Shown here in pieces: positions 35,789 through 47,159 of a stretch of 64,000 nucleotides of DNA. Numbering within the stretch: position 1 is the stretch's first letter; every line of letters starts with the position of its first letter. Below the pieces are notes generated by a model that had not been told where the DNA came from, searched no databases, and was given only the letters and a program-made list of their open reading frames with translations. The position numbers and the translations under genes were made by a program. Source of the DNA: Davidsoniella eucalypti (lineage: Eukaryota > Ascomycota > Sordariomycetes > Microascales > Ceratocystidaceae); the NCBI GenBank assembly GCA_004009845.1, contig RMBW01000003.1:124001-188000 (forward strand), in the 5' to 3' direction.

Positions 35789-37204
35789 CTATTCCGTCTT
35801 GTTCTTGGGGTGCTCTCTGTAGGTCGTCACATAGTTCACTGGTGCAGGAACGGCGACAACCACCTGCTCATCCCGATCTTCAGGGTCGACAAGGGCATCC
35901 AGGTTGCGGCCTCCCCAGATAACATCGTGGAAGGTGAACATAGACTGCAGCTTGATCCACGAGTGGTACCAGGCCCAAAGGATATAAGGGAAAAACATGA
36001 AGATATCCTTAGGGTGGGCGCGGAAGTAAACGTACAGCTTCTGGAACTTGAAGACCATGATCCACAGCATCATGCCGACGATCATCAGAACTCGAGTTGT
36101 GAGCTCCGCCTCGGAAAACCACGAGGTGCTGGAAAGGGTGAAGAACAGGCCACTATCGATCAGGGCAGAGAAGTTGAAGTGGGTATACACAAAGACCGCC
36201 CAGGTAGTCCAAGGGTGGCGCCACCAGCAGGATCCGTCGTCTGTGAACATCGACGCAGGGTTGCTGCGCCACGTCGTGCGCGCCCAACGAAGACACTGGT
36301 CGATGAACTTGGGATAAACACCCACTGTCGTGACGATCTGCGCATCCGGGTGGTTCTGGACCTTGATCTTCCAGCCAGCCTTGACGAGCTCGCGGGTGAT
36401 GAAGTTGTCGTCGTCGGCGTTGAGCGGGCCATACATACCAAAGAAGAACATTTCCTCGGTGAAGTTGTGGATGAATGACTCCGACTGCAGTATTTGAGTT
36501 CGGTAAACAGACGTACGACCGGAGATGACAAAGATGCCACCATCGATAGCGTTAGTCGACTGAATCTCAAAGTTGTGACGCTCGAGATACACGGCACCCA
36601 GGAAGTTGAAGAAGGCCTTGAAGTTGAAATGGCCTGGCTCGGTACGGCGGACTTTCTTGACTGTCGCAACACCACCAATCTCGGGATTCTCAAAAGGAGC
36701 AATCACAGCAGCCAAGAAGTTGTCAGAGGGCCAAAAGACGTGGTCATCCACAAGCAGAGTGATCTTGGTGGTGATCGACGAGATCACAGAACAAACTTGC
36801 TTGCGCTTGTTGGCGATTTTGGTAGCGCAACAACGGATCTTCACGTTGGGGAACTCCTCTCGGTAAGGCATCATGATATCGGTCAACGCACGCAGCGGAC
36901 CACGGCCAACAGTGACGATGATGAGCTCTCCGGGGCCGTTGCGTAGAGCAGTGCGGACACACTCGGGGAAATCTTCGTTAGTAGGGTCGACGGTTGGGAT
37001 GATGACAGTGGCATCTGAAGGCAGATACGTCGGGTTCTCGGGTATGGGCGAAGGACGGCTGAGAAAAACGTAGGCGAATTGGTGGACCAAAGCACGGGAG
37101 TACTTGAACCAAATAAGCATCAAGAAAGGCCAGTTTTGGGGCTCCGTCATGCTGTGTACGTGACACATAATCGCCGTGATGGCACGAAGAACCAGCCAAA
37201 TCAT
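35789..37204 (-). CDS. Membrane family-2 glycosyltransferase, polysaccharide synthase-like (471 aa)
   Basis: Intronless. A processive GT2 enzyme: P-S-D-A-T-V-I-I-P-T starts the catalytic fold, V-D-D-H (152-155) is the UDP-sugar DxD region, D-D-D (264-266) the acceptor-site acidic motif, and Q-C-L-R-W (303-307) the Q-x-x-R-W motif of processive synthases. Hydrophobic segments flank the catalytic part: one or two at the N terminus and about three after residue 330, giving a plasma-membrane topology as in hyaluronan or chitin synthase relatives. From established knowledge, a conserved filamentous-fungal GT2 of this type is required for hyphal growth on solid surfaces and for virulence in some plant pathogens. 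The polymer is unknown. It lies in a stretch rich in surface-protein genes. Confidence 0.9.
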   Translation of the reverse strand: MIWLVLRAITAIMCHVHSMTEPQNWPFLMLIWFKYSRALVHQFAYVFLSRPSPIPENPTYLPSDATVIIPTVDPTNEDFPECVRTALRNGPGELIIVTVGRGPLRALTDIMMPYREEFPNVKIRCCATKIANKRKQVCSVISSITTKITLLVDDHVFWPSDNFLAAVIAPFENPEIGGVATVKKVRRTEPGHFNFKAFFNFLGAVYLERHNFEIQSTNAIDGGIFVISGRTSVYRTQILQSESFIHNFTEEMFFFGMYGPLNADDDNFITRELVKAGWKIKVQNHPDAQIVTTVGVYPKFIDQCLRWARTTWRSNPASMFTDDGSCWWRHPWTTWAVFVYTHFNFSALIDSGLFFTLSSTSWFSEAELTTRVLMIVGMMLWIMVFKFQKLYVYFRAHPKDIFMFFPYILWAWYHSWIKLQSMFTFHDVIWGGRNLDALVDPEDRDEQVVVAVPAPVNYVTTYREHPKNKTE

Positions 37205-39333
37205 AACGACGTTGGCTGACTGTAAAATCCGGTCTATCGGTCGGGTTCTTGATAAATAAAGGGCTGTGGACTGCCTCGGTAGGTGTAGGGGAGGTAGTAT
37301 GGTGGGTTTGGTGGGGGTTGTTGAAAGCGGGTAGTGAGAAGATCAAAACTTCAAAAGCTCAACTTCATCAGCAGCTATCTGCTTATATAGACAAAAGTTT
37401 CTTTGTGCGGCGAGAAACCACATAGCAACAAAGACACCATTGGCAATGTGCTAGCCATCATTGAGCCAAGTATTGAGGCCATATTTCTCAGGATAGTTGA
37501 TATGGCATCGATAAAGAGAAGGAACTAAGAGGGCAAGAAGAGGTGGTTGCCCATCAAAGAGCCATAATATACTTATCTAAGAGTTGTGCGTTTCATTCCA
37601 TGTCTGTAAACGGATAATAAAGGTATTCACAACGGATAATCTTTTGGCACAACAACATAGGCTATTATTCTTTGTGCTGTAGATGAAGTAGGATAGTTTC
37701 ATCTCATATAGCTCAACACGCAACAATGGAAGAAATAAAACACAGTCTATATTACTTAAAGAAAAATCATAGTTTAGATTTAGCACAAAGCAGATAATAG
37801 GCCGCACACAAAGAAGTTATTCAAGTTATTCTACATCATTGGAGACGAATGCTAAATTCATCAAAGCTATTGTTCGTCAAAGAAAGAAGACTACGGCATT
37901 GTGTGACAAGCGAGAGTTACTAAAGATCTTTAGTATATTTTTTCATTAGATAACTCTATCTTATTTCTTTATGCTAGACCGAAAGACTTGCTGTCTTTGT
38001 TCTAATATCTTCCACTAGTTGGTTATTTTCTTTACTAACACAAGAATTTCCTAATTCAGAACGTTTCACAAGAGAGGTCTAAAAAGCCAATTGTGTACCC
38101 TAACCCTAATTTGTTTAGGCTCATGAGAAATTGTCTATTTTTGAGTAAAATAACACCCTGCCACTTTCCTTTTTATCTTATTGTTGAAAACTTGTGCGTG
38201 TTATACTAATCTAGCTTAATTGGTATGTCATTACTTTTAACTGTGGTTAATTGGGCAATCAAAGTCAAATCATCTACAGATTGCAGACTAGATAGGAAAT
38301 TAAGAATACTCTTGATTTGATTTGATTATATTTAACGTCTACCTAAATCACTAAGATCATACGACGCGAATACTCTTGCTATCTGTGTTGAGTCATATAA
38401 TTCAACTTTGAAAACACCCCTTGGTCTATGAGAATAGGCTTATTTGATGCTACATAGATCTGTGGTAGGAGAAGTAGGATAAAGTGACGACATGTGACAG
38501 GCCAAGATAAAATGACCCATTTGAAACAAGACACATTCCAATCAGACACTGAAAAGAAGGAATAATTCACGTTTCGTCAAGTCGGCTAATACTATCTATT
38601 AGTAAACAAGCTCTTCAATGCTTGAATGCTACCATCTATACGTATACATAGCTTGGGCTGGTGCTTTGTTAGACAGACAACGATAGTCCTTGCACTTTAG
38701 GCTTGTCTAATCAAGATTGTATCTAGTTTTTAGCTATTTTTGACGCCATGTCGACTGCGGCCTATCATGACACCAGGAACACAGACATGTTTATACTGGC
38801 TATGTAAGAAATCATTGACAGGAAAGAAAGTTTCAAGCATTTGACTATGAAACAAGCTTATGCTAGCTAACAAGTGCAGCCGTTGCAACCGAATACCCTT
38901 GCCCGGGAAAAGAAAAAGAAGCTTACAGTAAGCAAGTGTCTTCATTGAAGACGGAGTCGCTAGGGCCCGGGTTTTAGATTAAGCCTGGGCCGCAGCAATC
39001 ACGAAACATCAAAATGGGGTGGCACGGACTACAGTGCCAGAAAGATTCAGAGCGAACGATGAACGCTCCATATAGTCAGATAGCAGATATTGTAGTTGAT
39101 TCAAAGTATAAAGCTAAGGTCGGCACTCACATGGGAAGGAATATTGGATCTTTGGATCTTCATCTTCATCCACCGATCCAGATCTTGTTCATCATCACTG
39201 CGACTGGTTTCGCTTTTATTATTCTTTTCTCTATCTTTCTCCAATCAGTTTATTTTCTCCATAATCCTGGCCCGGTTGCCTCTAACTTAACAAGCTTTAA
39301 TACCTTAATCTCACCTACTCCCATCTCTTCAAA
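37205..39333. other. Divergent intergenic region (GT2 promoter and small secreted protein promoter)
   Basis: No gene seen. The 123-codon frame starting at 39014 overlaps the promoter and the start of the next gene and has no domain. A telomere-like ACCCTAACCCTAA lies at 38097-38109. Confidence 0.55.
38097..38109 (-). repeat. Interstitial telomere-like motif (two TTAGGG units)
   Basis: ACCCTAACCCTAA on the plus strand equals two TTAGGG repeats plus T on the minus strand. Filamentous ascomycete telomeres are usually TTAGGG. It is too short to imply a former chromosome end. Confidence 0.7.
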
Positions 39334-39908
39334 ATGCAAGGTCCTCTGTTCTTCTTCGCCGCTATTGTCGGTTTTACTTCAGTAGCCAACGCTGGTATGT
39401 CCTTTCTAGAAAAAGCATTATCCGAGGACATGTACTAGGCACATATACTAATCAGCAACTCGAAATATAGGCGTAGCTGAGGTTCCTCGTGCTCTCCAAC
39501 TTGGTAGCTTGGCTTGCAATGCTGCCCGCGTCAAGATAGTCGCCAACCTAGCCTCAACCCGGAGTTCCGTGGACAAGATTTCAGACGAGACCGTCAAAGC
39601 AGCTGCCACCTCTGGCTTGGACAATGCCAAGAGTGGAATTTCTGATATCGCACTTGCTCTGATCTCTGGATCGAGCCCACCGCAGAGCGGCCGTGAAAAG
39701 GTCGAGGCGGGTTTGAATGCTACCGCTCTTGCTCTAGGCAGCGGCGATAACTCGTAAGTATAGAACGGTGTTTTGATTTTTATTTTTCACTTATGAGTAT
39801 TGCATACTAACAGGATGTCTATACAGTACCGACAGCGCCGTAGCAAGCGCACAGAGTTCACTAGCTAAAGCAGCCCAGGCTGGAAAAGACGTTGTAGCCG
39901 AGTGCTAA
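39334..39908 (+). CDS. Small secreted Ala/Ser-rich protein (141 aa)
   Basis: Exons 39334..39394, 39471..39753 and 39827..39908, all phase-consistent with GTATGT/GTAAGT donors. A signal peptide (M-Q-G-P-L-F-F-F then hydrophobic to V-A-N-A) is followed by a small, Ala/Ser-rich, probably all-helical protein with one Cys near its start (L-G-S-L-A-C) and one as its last residue (V-A-E-C). These two could form a disulfide that staples the ends. I do not recognise a family with confidence. General features resemble small fungal surface proteins such as the hydrophobic-surface-binding (HsbA-like) group. Its stop is 75 bp from the end of the facing lectin-like gene. Confidence 0.75.
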
Positions 39909-39983
39909 GATATATTAGGATGCTGTAATAAGCTAATGGTTCTATCAAGACAAGTAGAGTAATATGTATGTAGCACTAATTAA

Positions 39984-41442
39984 TTACAGTGAAAGAAAGA
40001 TTGCCGCCACTAGAGCAAATGAAATACCAGCTGTTGACAAAAAGTTGAATGCCGGCCCAGAAGCAACTGAAGTCGAGGTCGATGATGTATTAGATGTGCT
40101 TGTACCGTTTGATGTAGTTCCAATAGTTCCGGTGGTATTTGTAGAACCGTCGACTGACTGTGTAGACGAAGTAGCACTCGCGTTGACAGGATCTCTCCAG
40201 GTAAGAGGGCCATCCAAGGTGTAAGTGTTTGTTGAGTAAGCCACGGCATCCCAGTTGGACTCTTTGTTTACAGTTACACGCGTGATGGCTTGGCTGGAAT
40301 TTTGTAGTACTAGAATATGTGTGTCCATGGTAGTCGAGTCCCAGGCTACAGCCAAATCATAATCGGATGCTTCGATACTTGTTTGGCGGTGCTGGTCGTT
40401 GTTTTCGAGCTCATCGTCGTCATTCCACCCATATTCGTGTAATAGTCCGTCAGTCCCAACTGTGAAAAAGCGAGTATACCTTCCCCCGTGGGGCATAGCA
40501 AGACATGATCGGTTGTAGTTATAGTTTACAAAGATGGGGTCAGACTCCGTATCAAGTTCGAAGTCGGAACCAGATGCAGATGAAAAGTTAGAGGCCGTAT
40601 GTTTGAACGGAGTAGGCCAGCTACCTGTAATTGATGTTAGCTTAGGGACGCGATACATAATTTATAGTAGTATTTGTACTTACTAATATCCCAAGAATCG
40701 CTATATTGCAGATATATCTCACTGTAGTGTATCTCATCATCGCTCACTCCATACACAACGCGTGCGACCTGTTGCGCTTGCGAAGCCACCGACGCGCCAA
40801 ATGGACGTCCTGGACCTGGGATTGGCGATGCGATTCCACTGTAAGTGAACCCGCCCTTGAGCGAGCCACTCAACATGCTGATCAGACCACTTCCATCACG
40901 GTACAGAAAGTAGACACCCGGACCAGGGTAGAACGCCGCCATATCTGTAGCTACTTCGATGTCGGAGTTCTGAAGGCCAGCCTCGGCGCTAATGTTGAAG
41001 TGCTGGTCCGACTGCAGGATGCCGTTCTCGCAGACAAAGTTTTCCATGAACAAAGATCCATCAATGGCTTGGTAGAAGATAGACGTCTTTCGAAACACAT
41101 GTTAGCTACATATACCTTTTGAAATTGGTTCGTTGGGGGGCTCACATAGTCTTGGTTGTTCTTATACCAGATCATAGAAGCCAAGCTACTTGCTGGGTGC
41201 ATCTCGACTGCCGGAGCATTGATATTACCGCCGTGTTCATGATCGCCAGTATAAGGTTCGGGGATCCAGGCAGAGCCGAGCACAACTTGCGAGTAATTTT
41301 TTCCGCAAGTGCTGGTGAGTATGCGAGTGCCATTGTTCACGCCAAAGCCGAGCCTTTTGTTATCAGCCCAGGCAGTGATCTTTGAGGCGCCCGCAAAGCT
41401 CACGGCAAGCAGTAGCAGAAGAGAGTGTATTTTGATCGCCAT
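39984..41442 (-). CDS. GPI-anchored lectin-like beta-propeller protein (446 aa)
   Basis: Exons 41442..41146, 41086..40684 and 40624..39984, phase-consistent. I chose the ATG at 41442 over an upstream one at 41478 because it places the signal peptide (M-A-I-K-I-H-S-L-L-L-L-L-A-V) at the N terminus. The mature part has repeated blade-like segments with short aromatic motifs: S-I-F-Y-Q-A-I-D-G-S-L, V-Y-F-L-Y-R-D-G-S-G and T-R-F-F-T-V-G-T-D-G-L-L-H-E-Y. These resemble the six-bladed fungal fucose-specific lectin fold (AAL/AFL type). A Thr/Ser-rich stalk (about 395-425) and a final hydrophobic segment (S-T-A-G-I-S-F-A-L-V-A) suggest a GPI anchor. The role would be glycan binding at the cell wall. 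The lectin assignment is by pattern, and sugar-binding residues are not verified. Confidence 0.72.
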
Positions 41443-44213
41443 GGCGAGCGTTGGTGTATCGTGAGGTGGTTGAAGCAAAAAGGAAGACTTTAGGCAAAGA
41501 TCAAAGAGAAAAAGAAGTGCTAGCAGGCTGCCCTAAAAGATATCAAAGACCAGAGCCAAAAGGGGGCGGGAGTCCTCGCCTGTACTTTTTTCACGGAAAT
41601 AACATCCTTCGTAGTACAACTGCAACCGCAACCATACACAGTCCAATGAGGGCTAGTCATGATCACTCGCCCTAGAAATATGGTGTGTTTTTGCTAGTAT
41701 TCTTTCGATTACAGGCTCATATTCTTTGCAGGTGCTTACATAATTGCTTATTGCAAGAGAGGTAAAGTTTCCGAGGGAACACTAAACTAGGGCATGCGAT
41801 AAAATAAGCTTCAGCTCTAAGAAGCCGGGCGTTTGTCAACCGTATAAAAGGCCCCAACTCTAAATTATATCCCTGCATGGCGGACCTTTTTTTTCTTCCT
41901 TTTTTATAAAGGTGGAAATGGAGCTTTAATAGCGCGTAGCAGGAACTTAGTGTCTTGCTTTTCTTTGTTTGACTTTTTGTATTTCAGGTCCTGTAGGACT
42001 AAATCCCTTTATTCGCCTGATGTCGCTTACTAAGCTTCGATTCTGCCTAGAATTTAAGCCGTAATAGGTAATATGCCGCGAGAATTATACGACAGAAAAG
42101 CTGCTGTTCTTTCGATATATCACGTCGTCCGTCAATAAAGCAATCGCCATTGTTGGCACATCAGTTGGGCTTGGTTAAAACGCTGTCTGCATTGTCGTCC
42201 TACTCCGTTTCGAGATAAAGACATTACTTGCAGAAAGTAAATTATTACACAAATCGACTATATCTCGATATACGTCAAAGTGTGCCAACTACTAGCTCCT
42301 TTATAGAAGCTATATTGTCCCCAAGAAGAACGATCGTTATATATCTAAGAGTCGCACACTCAATATCAAAGCAACATACAGTACTAACTACAAGAATCAA
42401 AAACACCGTCTCCTAAATACCTATCCTTATCAGTGTCGTTGGCTTTAGTGAAATTGCGTAGTCCCTAGTAATCTAAGAGTAAAAGACAAGGCATCATGCA
42501 GTTGTATAAGTGTTGGAGATATCCAAGGCCCTGAGATCGCGATAAATCAAATTAACAGGGCAGACAAAGACAGAAGTAAATAAACTTTCAGCAGAATAAG
42601 GAAGCATTAGTAACAGTTGTATAGCTGATATGCCTAGGGAGTTGTCACAATGAGAGTATGTAACTATACTACAATGTCTCTTTACATATGTATCATAGAT
42701 AGCTGATAGTTTTATGTCGTGTCCAGGTAGTAGAAGTGTTGTTGACTCAAATAACTAAAGACCCAGCATTTATCCTACGCTTTTCACTCGCTACATATAC
42801 CCTAGCCATGAGCATATATTAGGGTTACATATTCATCCCACAAAAGATAACTTAACTGGACCCACAAATCTTTATAGAATTCAAAACTATACTAATTGGG
42901 AAAACCATCATTTTTAGAGCCACCCCCAGGTAGGACAGTATAGGAAATATCCACGAAAAGCACAAAAAATTCAAAGTTGAAATAAACGTCCTAGCAACAA
43001 AGTTATTACCCGATAAGCTCCAAGTATATGTGCCATCTATGAACTCGAGACTTGGGCTTGACTCGGTTGGTTAAGGAAAGTTCATGCCAAATTAACATGA
43101 AGTATCGGAGACAGCATGGCAATAGCCTCACGAGGACTGTTTGCTCAAATCTACTTCATTCATACCATGTTAATAGATAAATATCAGTAGATATCCAATA
43201 TTGTAGCTTGCATACTATCAAGTCTGTACCTACTAAGATGATGAGTCAGTAGGTTTGTCTGGTAGTTCACTTGGTTCTTAAACTACAACACCTGTCATCG
43301 TGGTTGCTTGGCAAACATAGGTATTCCTCGCTATGCTTTCATACATGCTTCCATACATATATTTCCATACACATATATGCATACTTGATAGCTTGTGCCG
43401 TCCCAAGTCTTATCAATATGGACCGCAAGCACGGCTTCTCTTGTAACTTCCATCTTTCTCGTCAATACTTGGATGCACTCTTAGATGCACCGCCACAAGC
43501 AATATCTCTTGTTATTTGCTTGAAGCTGTCATCACTGCAGTTTTCGTTATCATGAGATCACTAAATGCATCGGTCCTATTTTGCTGTCCACTCTTCTTGC
43601 ATCTTAATTTGGTCCTTGGTGTGATATAAAAGAGGACTCGAACTTTTAGATGACAGCAGTTTTTGATTCATACCTTTTCTACTTTAAAGCCCTTGGTCTT
43701 CCCATATGCCTGCCTATCCACCAGGCATCTTCACCCATATATCACAGGCTCACATCCATCACAATTATCACCACCTCGATACTTGTCTTATTTTCTTTTT
43801 CAAAGCTTTTTTGTGAATAAAATAATACCAAAAGAGAAAGCGGTAGTCCTATACACCGCCCACTACACATCTTTTACTGGCGTATTTCTCGAAATACTGC
43901 CCATATTTCTCACGTGTTAACGTCGTTGTTCTTTACCGCCCGAATACTATAAATACTAGACATCGCCCGCGTTTCTTTAAATTTTACAATTTCATTCTTC
44001 TTCACAACAACTTCTCATCGGCCCGAAGCGAATCTCCATCGACAGTTTCTTCTGAACTCGCTCTTCCGATTCTTCTCATCACTGCTATTGACTTCTTTCG
44101 ATTCTTCAACAAATCTCGTGACAGCTCGACGCCGTTGGATACGCCTTTCACTACAACTAGCATCCTTCACAAACTAGCAAACATTTCAAACTTCTCTTGG
44201 TCTCTGGCCTATC
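41443..44213. other. Divergent intergenic region
   Basis: No gene seen over 2.8 kb. Small frames at 42228, 43271 and 43663 lack domains. The last 300 bp before 44214 are strongly pyrimidine-rich, as expected for the promoter and 5' UTR of the mucin-like gene. Confidence 0.55.
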
Positions 44214-45419
44214 ATGTTTTCTCTTCTCGTCCTTCAGTTATCGCTGATAGCTATCACAGGTGTCTCTGCTCTGCCTCGTTCTAGCTCCGGAGTTCGTTTC
44301 GCTGTTTCGGTATCTCATAACTTTTCCCGCACTGCTTTAACAATGGCTGACATGAATGTGGATGACAAGTTGAGAACCATCATCACCACCACTACCAGTG
44401 CCATTCTATCGACTTCAAGTTCAATATCGCCCCCCAAACCAGCTGTGTTGTCTAGCTCTCCTGCTCATGATGACAACATAGTCACCACTAATGCCACCGG
44501 AAAACCTGCTGTCTTTTATAAAGATCGGGTGATGGTTGCCTCGACTAGTACTATTACTAGATTCTCATCATCATCATCTCCTTCCGTGGTTCCCACCGTC
44601 TTAAGTATCGTTGATTTGGCCGATGGTACAACATCCACTAGTCAATTACAGTCTACGAGCTCGAGTAATCTTATCATCTTGGAAGCGCCATCATCTTCAA
44701 CTAGCTTGTCTTCGCCTTCCCAAGCTTCCACACCATCGACTACAGCGTCCTCTTCTCAACTATCTGTCATCACTGCCCCTCCGACTATCCCTACTGACTA
44801 CAAAACTGTTACATTTACACAATGTCAACATGCTACAGCTTCTGGTGACTCAACCAATAGCGATATTTACGATCAGGGCGATGATTGTTCTACTTTGTAT
44901 GGTGTGGTCCCCTCAAACTTCGAGATTCCCACTATGGCTTCTGCAAGTGTAATCACAACTACTATCACGGGTGCTGGCAAGGGCAACCCCATCGTGACGA
45001 TTATCATTCCTGTTGCCAGCTCTGTTACTCCCACGAGCACCAAAAGCACACAGACATCAACAAGCCATGAACCCCGTACCTTTACCACATTGTCTACCTC
45101 TGTTGTACCTATGTCTACATCTCACCCTAGCTCTTCTGTAGTGACACCAAGCTCTATCACAGACACCAGCCGGACATCTTTATCAACACCTTCACCTTCT
45201 GATATCCCAGATACTACTTTTACAGATGATGGCAGTAAGAACGAGACTCAACCAACCTCATCAAGTGGCAACTTTGCTGATCGCAACATTTCTGACGATG
45301 ATATATCAGGCAATACATCAGGTGCGGCAGCGTTGGTCGTCAATGCTATTGTCTGGCCCATCGTCGGACTTGCTGCAGTCGTTGCCACCGGCTTTTTCGT
45401 GGTGAACTATTGCAGCTAA
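44214..45419 (+). CDS. Mucin-like Ser/Thr-rich cell-surface protein, probable GPI anchor (401 aa)
   Basis: Intronless. A signal peptide (M-F-S-L-L-V-L-Q-L-S-L-I-A to V-S-A) is followed by a body composed largely of Ser, Thr, Pro and Val, suited to dense O-mannosylation. Only a short central part is ordinary: V-T-F-T-Q-C-Q-H and G-D-D-C-S-T-L-Y, with two Cys that may pair. The C terminus has a small-residue site (N-T-S-G-A-A-A) and a hydrophobic end with A-I-V-W-P-I-V-G-L-A-A-V-V-A, either a GPI signal or a single membrane helix. The ending N-Y-C-S is polar, so a type I membrane protein (sensor-like) is an alternative. It is probably a wall structural or adhesion protein. Confidence 0.82.
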   Translation: MFSLLVLQLSLIAITGVSALPRSSSGVRFAVSVSHNFSRTALTMADMNVDDKLRTIITTTTSAILSTSSSISPPKPAVLSSSPAHDDNIVTTNATGKPAVFYKDRVMVASTSTITRFSSSSSPSVVPTVLSIVDLADGTTSTSQLQSTSSSNLIILEAPSSSTSLSSPSQASTPSTTASSSQLSVITAPPTIPTDYKTVTFTQCQHATASGDSTNSDIYDQGDDCSTLYGVVPSNFEIPTMASASVITTTITGAGKGNPIVTIIIPVASSVTPTSTKSTQTSTSHEPRTFTTLSTSVVPMSTSHPSSSVVTPSSITDTSRTSLSTPSPSDIPDTTFTDDGSKNETQPTSSSGNFADRNISDDDISGNTSGAAALVVNAIVWPIVGLAAVVATGFFVVNYCS

Positions 45420-46125
45420 CTGTGTCTTTGTTTGTGCTGTTCCCATTCTTTGTCTATATTTCCTTAGCACTATGTGCTCTTCATGCGCTTTGTTCTGTTT
45501 TATTGTGGTCTTTTGGCGCTAACTTTGTAGGTTTTGGTTTCACGCAGTTCGCTTTCATTACTTATTCTTTGTTCTACTACTTTTCTACTAATTCTTTTAC
45601 TTGTGCTTCAACGCTTTCATTTTTGTCCCACCAAATCCCGTCTTACGTTGGATTCCTCTAAAAGGTTCCTTCCGTAAGCGGGCATCTTATTTTTAGTGTA
45701 TGACAATTCCATCTGAAGTTTGGTTTTGCAAAATTCATCCGAGGTCCAAAGGGTGATGACTAGTAATGTTTGTTTGCTTCCTCACATAATAAGTAATAAA
45801 AAAAGTTTAAAATTTAAAATTTAAAATTTATTTTTCAAGTTTGATTGTGAATGTATTTGAATCCCCTGTTTTCATTGGAAATGATACATTCATCAATGTA
45901 TGTGAGTATGATGTGTTTTATTCATGATTTCAGACCATGTTATCTATCTGTGGTGCATGTAAACGCCATACCCTCCTTGGAACGAAATCAATATGTTTTC
46001 CACCAACGCCATATAACTCATGCATAAAATGAATAATTAAATAACCAAAAGTACGGTCAGCAAAGCATAAGACAGTCACTAATATTTAATATACGCAATT
46101 CTCTGTGGCACAATGAGCTTAGTGC
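45420..46125. other. Convergent intergenic region with 7-bp repeat
   Basis: 3' flanks of the mucin-like gene (+) and the ELYS gene (-). A period-7 run of TTTAAAA occupies about 45806-45830. The 83-codon frame at 45410 overlaps the preceding stop and is T-rich UTR. Confidence 0.6.
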
Positions 46126-47159
46126 TTACACACGATTACCAAGACCACTCTTGACACCTCCCAAAACACCAGCCCATTGGGAGTTGATACCACGCTCGGC
46201 GATGGCTTCTTGGTAGCGTCCAGTGACCATCTTACGCATTACAAGCGTATCATGTGCCTTCTTGAGGGCCTTTCCGGCGCCATGTGTCAAGTACTCTTCG
46301 AACCAAGCCTCCTCTTGCTGATCAAATACAGACCCTACAAACTCTACAGCACGGGCGGCACCGGTACTTGAGCCGGAGGTGTTGATAACGTCGGATATGA
46401 GTTGGCCGAAAAGAAGCTCGCGGGTCACATCACTGTGTGTACGCGAGTATATCAATGCTTGGCTGACACTGGCCTTGGACATGGCCTCAAATAGTAAGCT
46501 TAGCGCTTTTGGTGATTTGATCACTGGTTGGACAGTGTGGAAGTATGTGAGGACTAGAGAGTAATCATCATCTGATGGGGCGTTGATCGTGAGAACAGTG
46601 ATTATATCGTCAGAAAAATCGGAAATCAGCGAGGGATGTGTGATGTAGTCAAGAGCGCGCTAGACATGAGGTTAGTTGGTGAAAGTTATGAACTTGATGC
46701 TGCGAGCCTTACCGTGAACTGATGCTTATCGAGGTAGTAAAGACCCTTCATGAAAGTCTGGTATCGTTTGGGAAGACCTGACTCTCCAGCAAAGATCATG
46801 GCTAGATCGGTAGCTCTGCTTTGGGCAGTCAAGTCGAGTAGGGCGTAGAAAAAGATGGATAGGCGGTGATGGACGCTCATGTTCGTTTCACAAACTTCCT
46901 TGTGGAAGTTTCGTAGACTTGTGTCACTCTTTGGAGGATAGATTTTGGCTGTGTGATACATTAGTATTTGTGTAGGTCTGTGTAGTTATTGTGTCGGTAG
47001 AGATAGCATACATTTGGAAATGCCTAGTGCTTTGAGAACACGATCAATGAAGAGAGCACCGTCAAGGCCTTTGCGCAGACCTTCGGCCTCAGTGGCCTGG
47101 CTGCGATCTACAAATGGTTCATTGCCAAAAACCTGAGCGAAGTTGTGATAGTCAAACAT
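46126..47159 (-). CDS. ELYS-type nuclear pore complex assembly protein (305 aa)
   Basis: Exons 47159..47012, 46948..46713 and 46659..46126, phase-consistent. The start is the ATG at 47159 (M-F-D-Y-H-N-F); the codon at 47177 is TTG. The protein is all-helical and fits the fungal ELYS domain: H-H-R-L-S-I-F-F-Y-A-L-L-D-L, L-P-K-R-Y-Q-T-F-M-K-G-L-Y-Y-L-D, Y-I-T-H-P-S-L-I, and S-L-V-L-T-Y-F-H-T-V-Q-P with A-L-I-Y-S-R. In vertebrates ELYS recruits the Nup107-160 complex to chromatin. Filamentous fungi have a short form of about 300 residues at the nuclear pore, so the length fits. It is divergent from SMC4, with 641 bp between the starts. Confidence 0.85.

Noticed and set aside
35810..36946. Long plus-strand frames (222 and 150 codons) opposite the GT2 gene
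   Set aside because: Shadows of the glycosyltransferase, which has all GT2 motifs on the minus strand. The antisense frames are Val/Asp/Glu-rich without a domain.
33400..38335. 17-bp identical AT-rich sequence at 33400-33416 and 38319-38335
   Set aside because: A single 17-bp AT-rich match between two points in a 64 kb window is within what chance and base bias can give, and the flanks do not match.
39014..39385. 123-codon plus-strand frame before the small secreted protein
   Set aside because: It overlaps the promoter and the signal-peptide exon in another frame. The spliced model from ATG 39334 gives a proper signal peptide and three phased exons.
43051..43095. tRNA-like box A (GGTTGGTTAAGG)
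   Set aside because: No box B, acceptor stem or anticodon arm can be folded around it.
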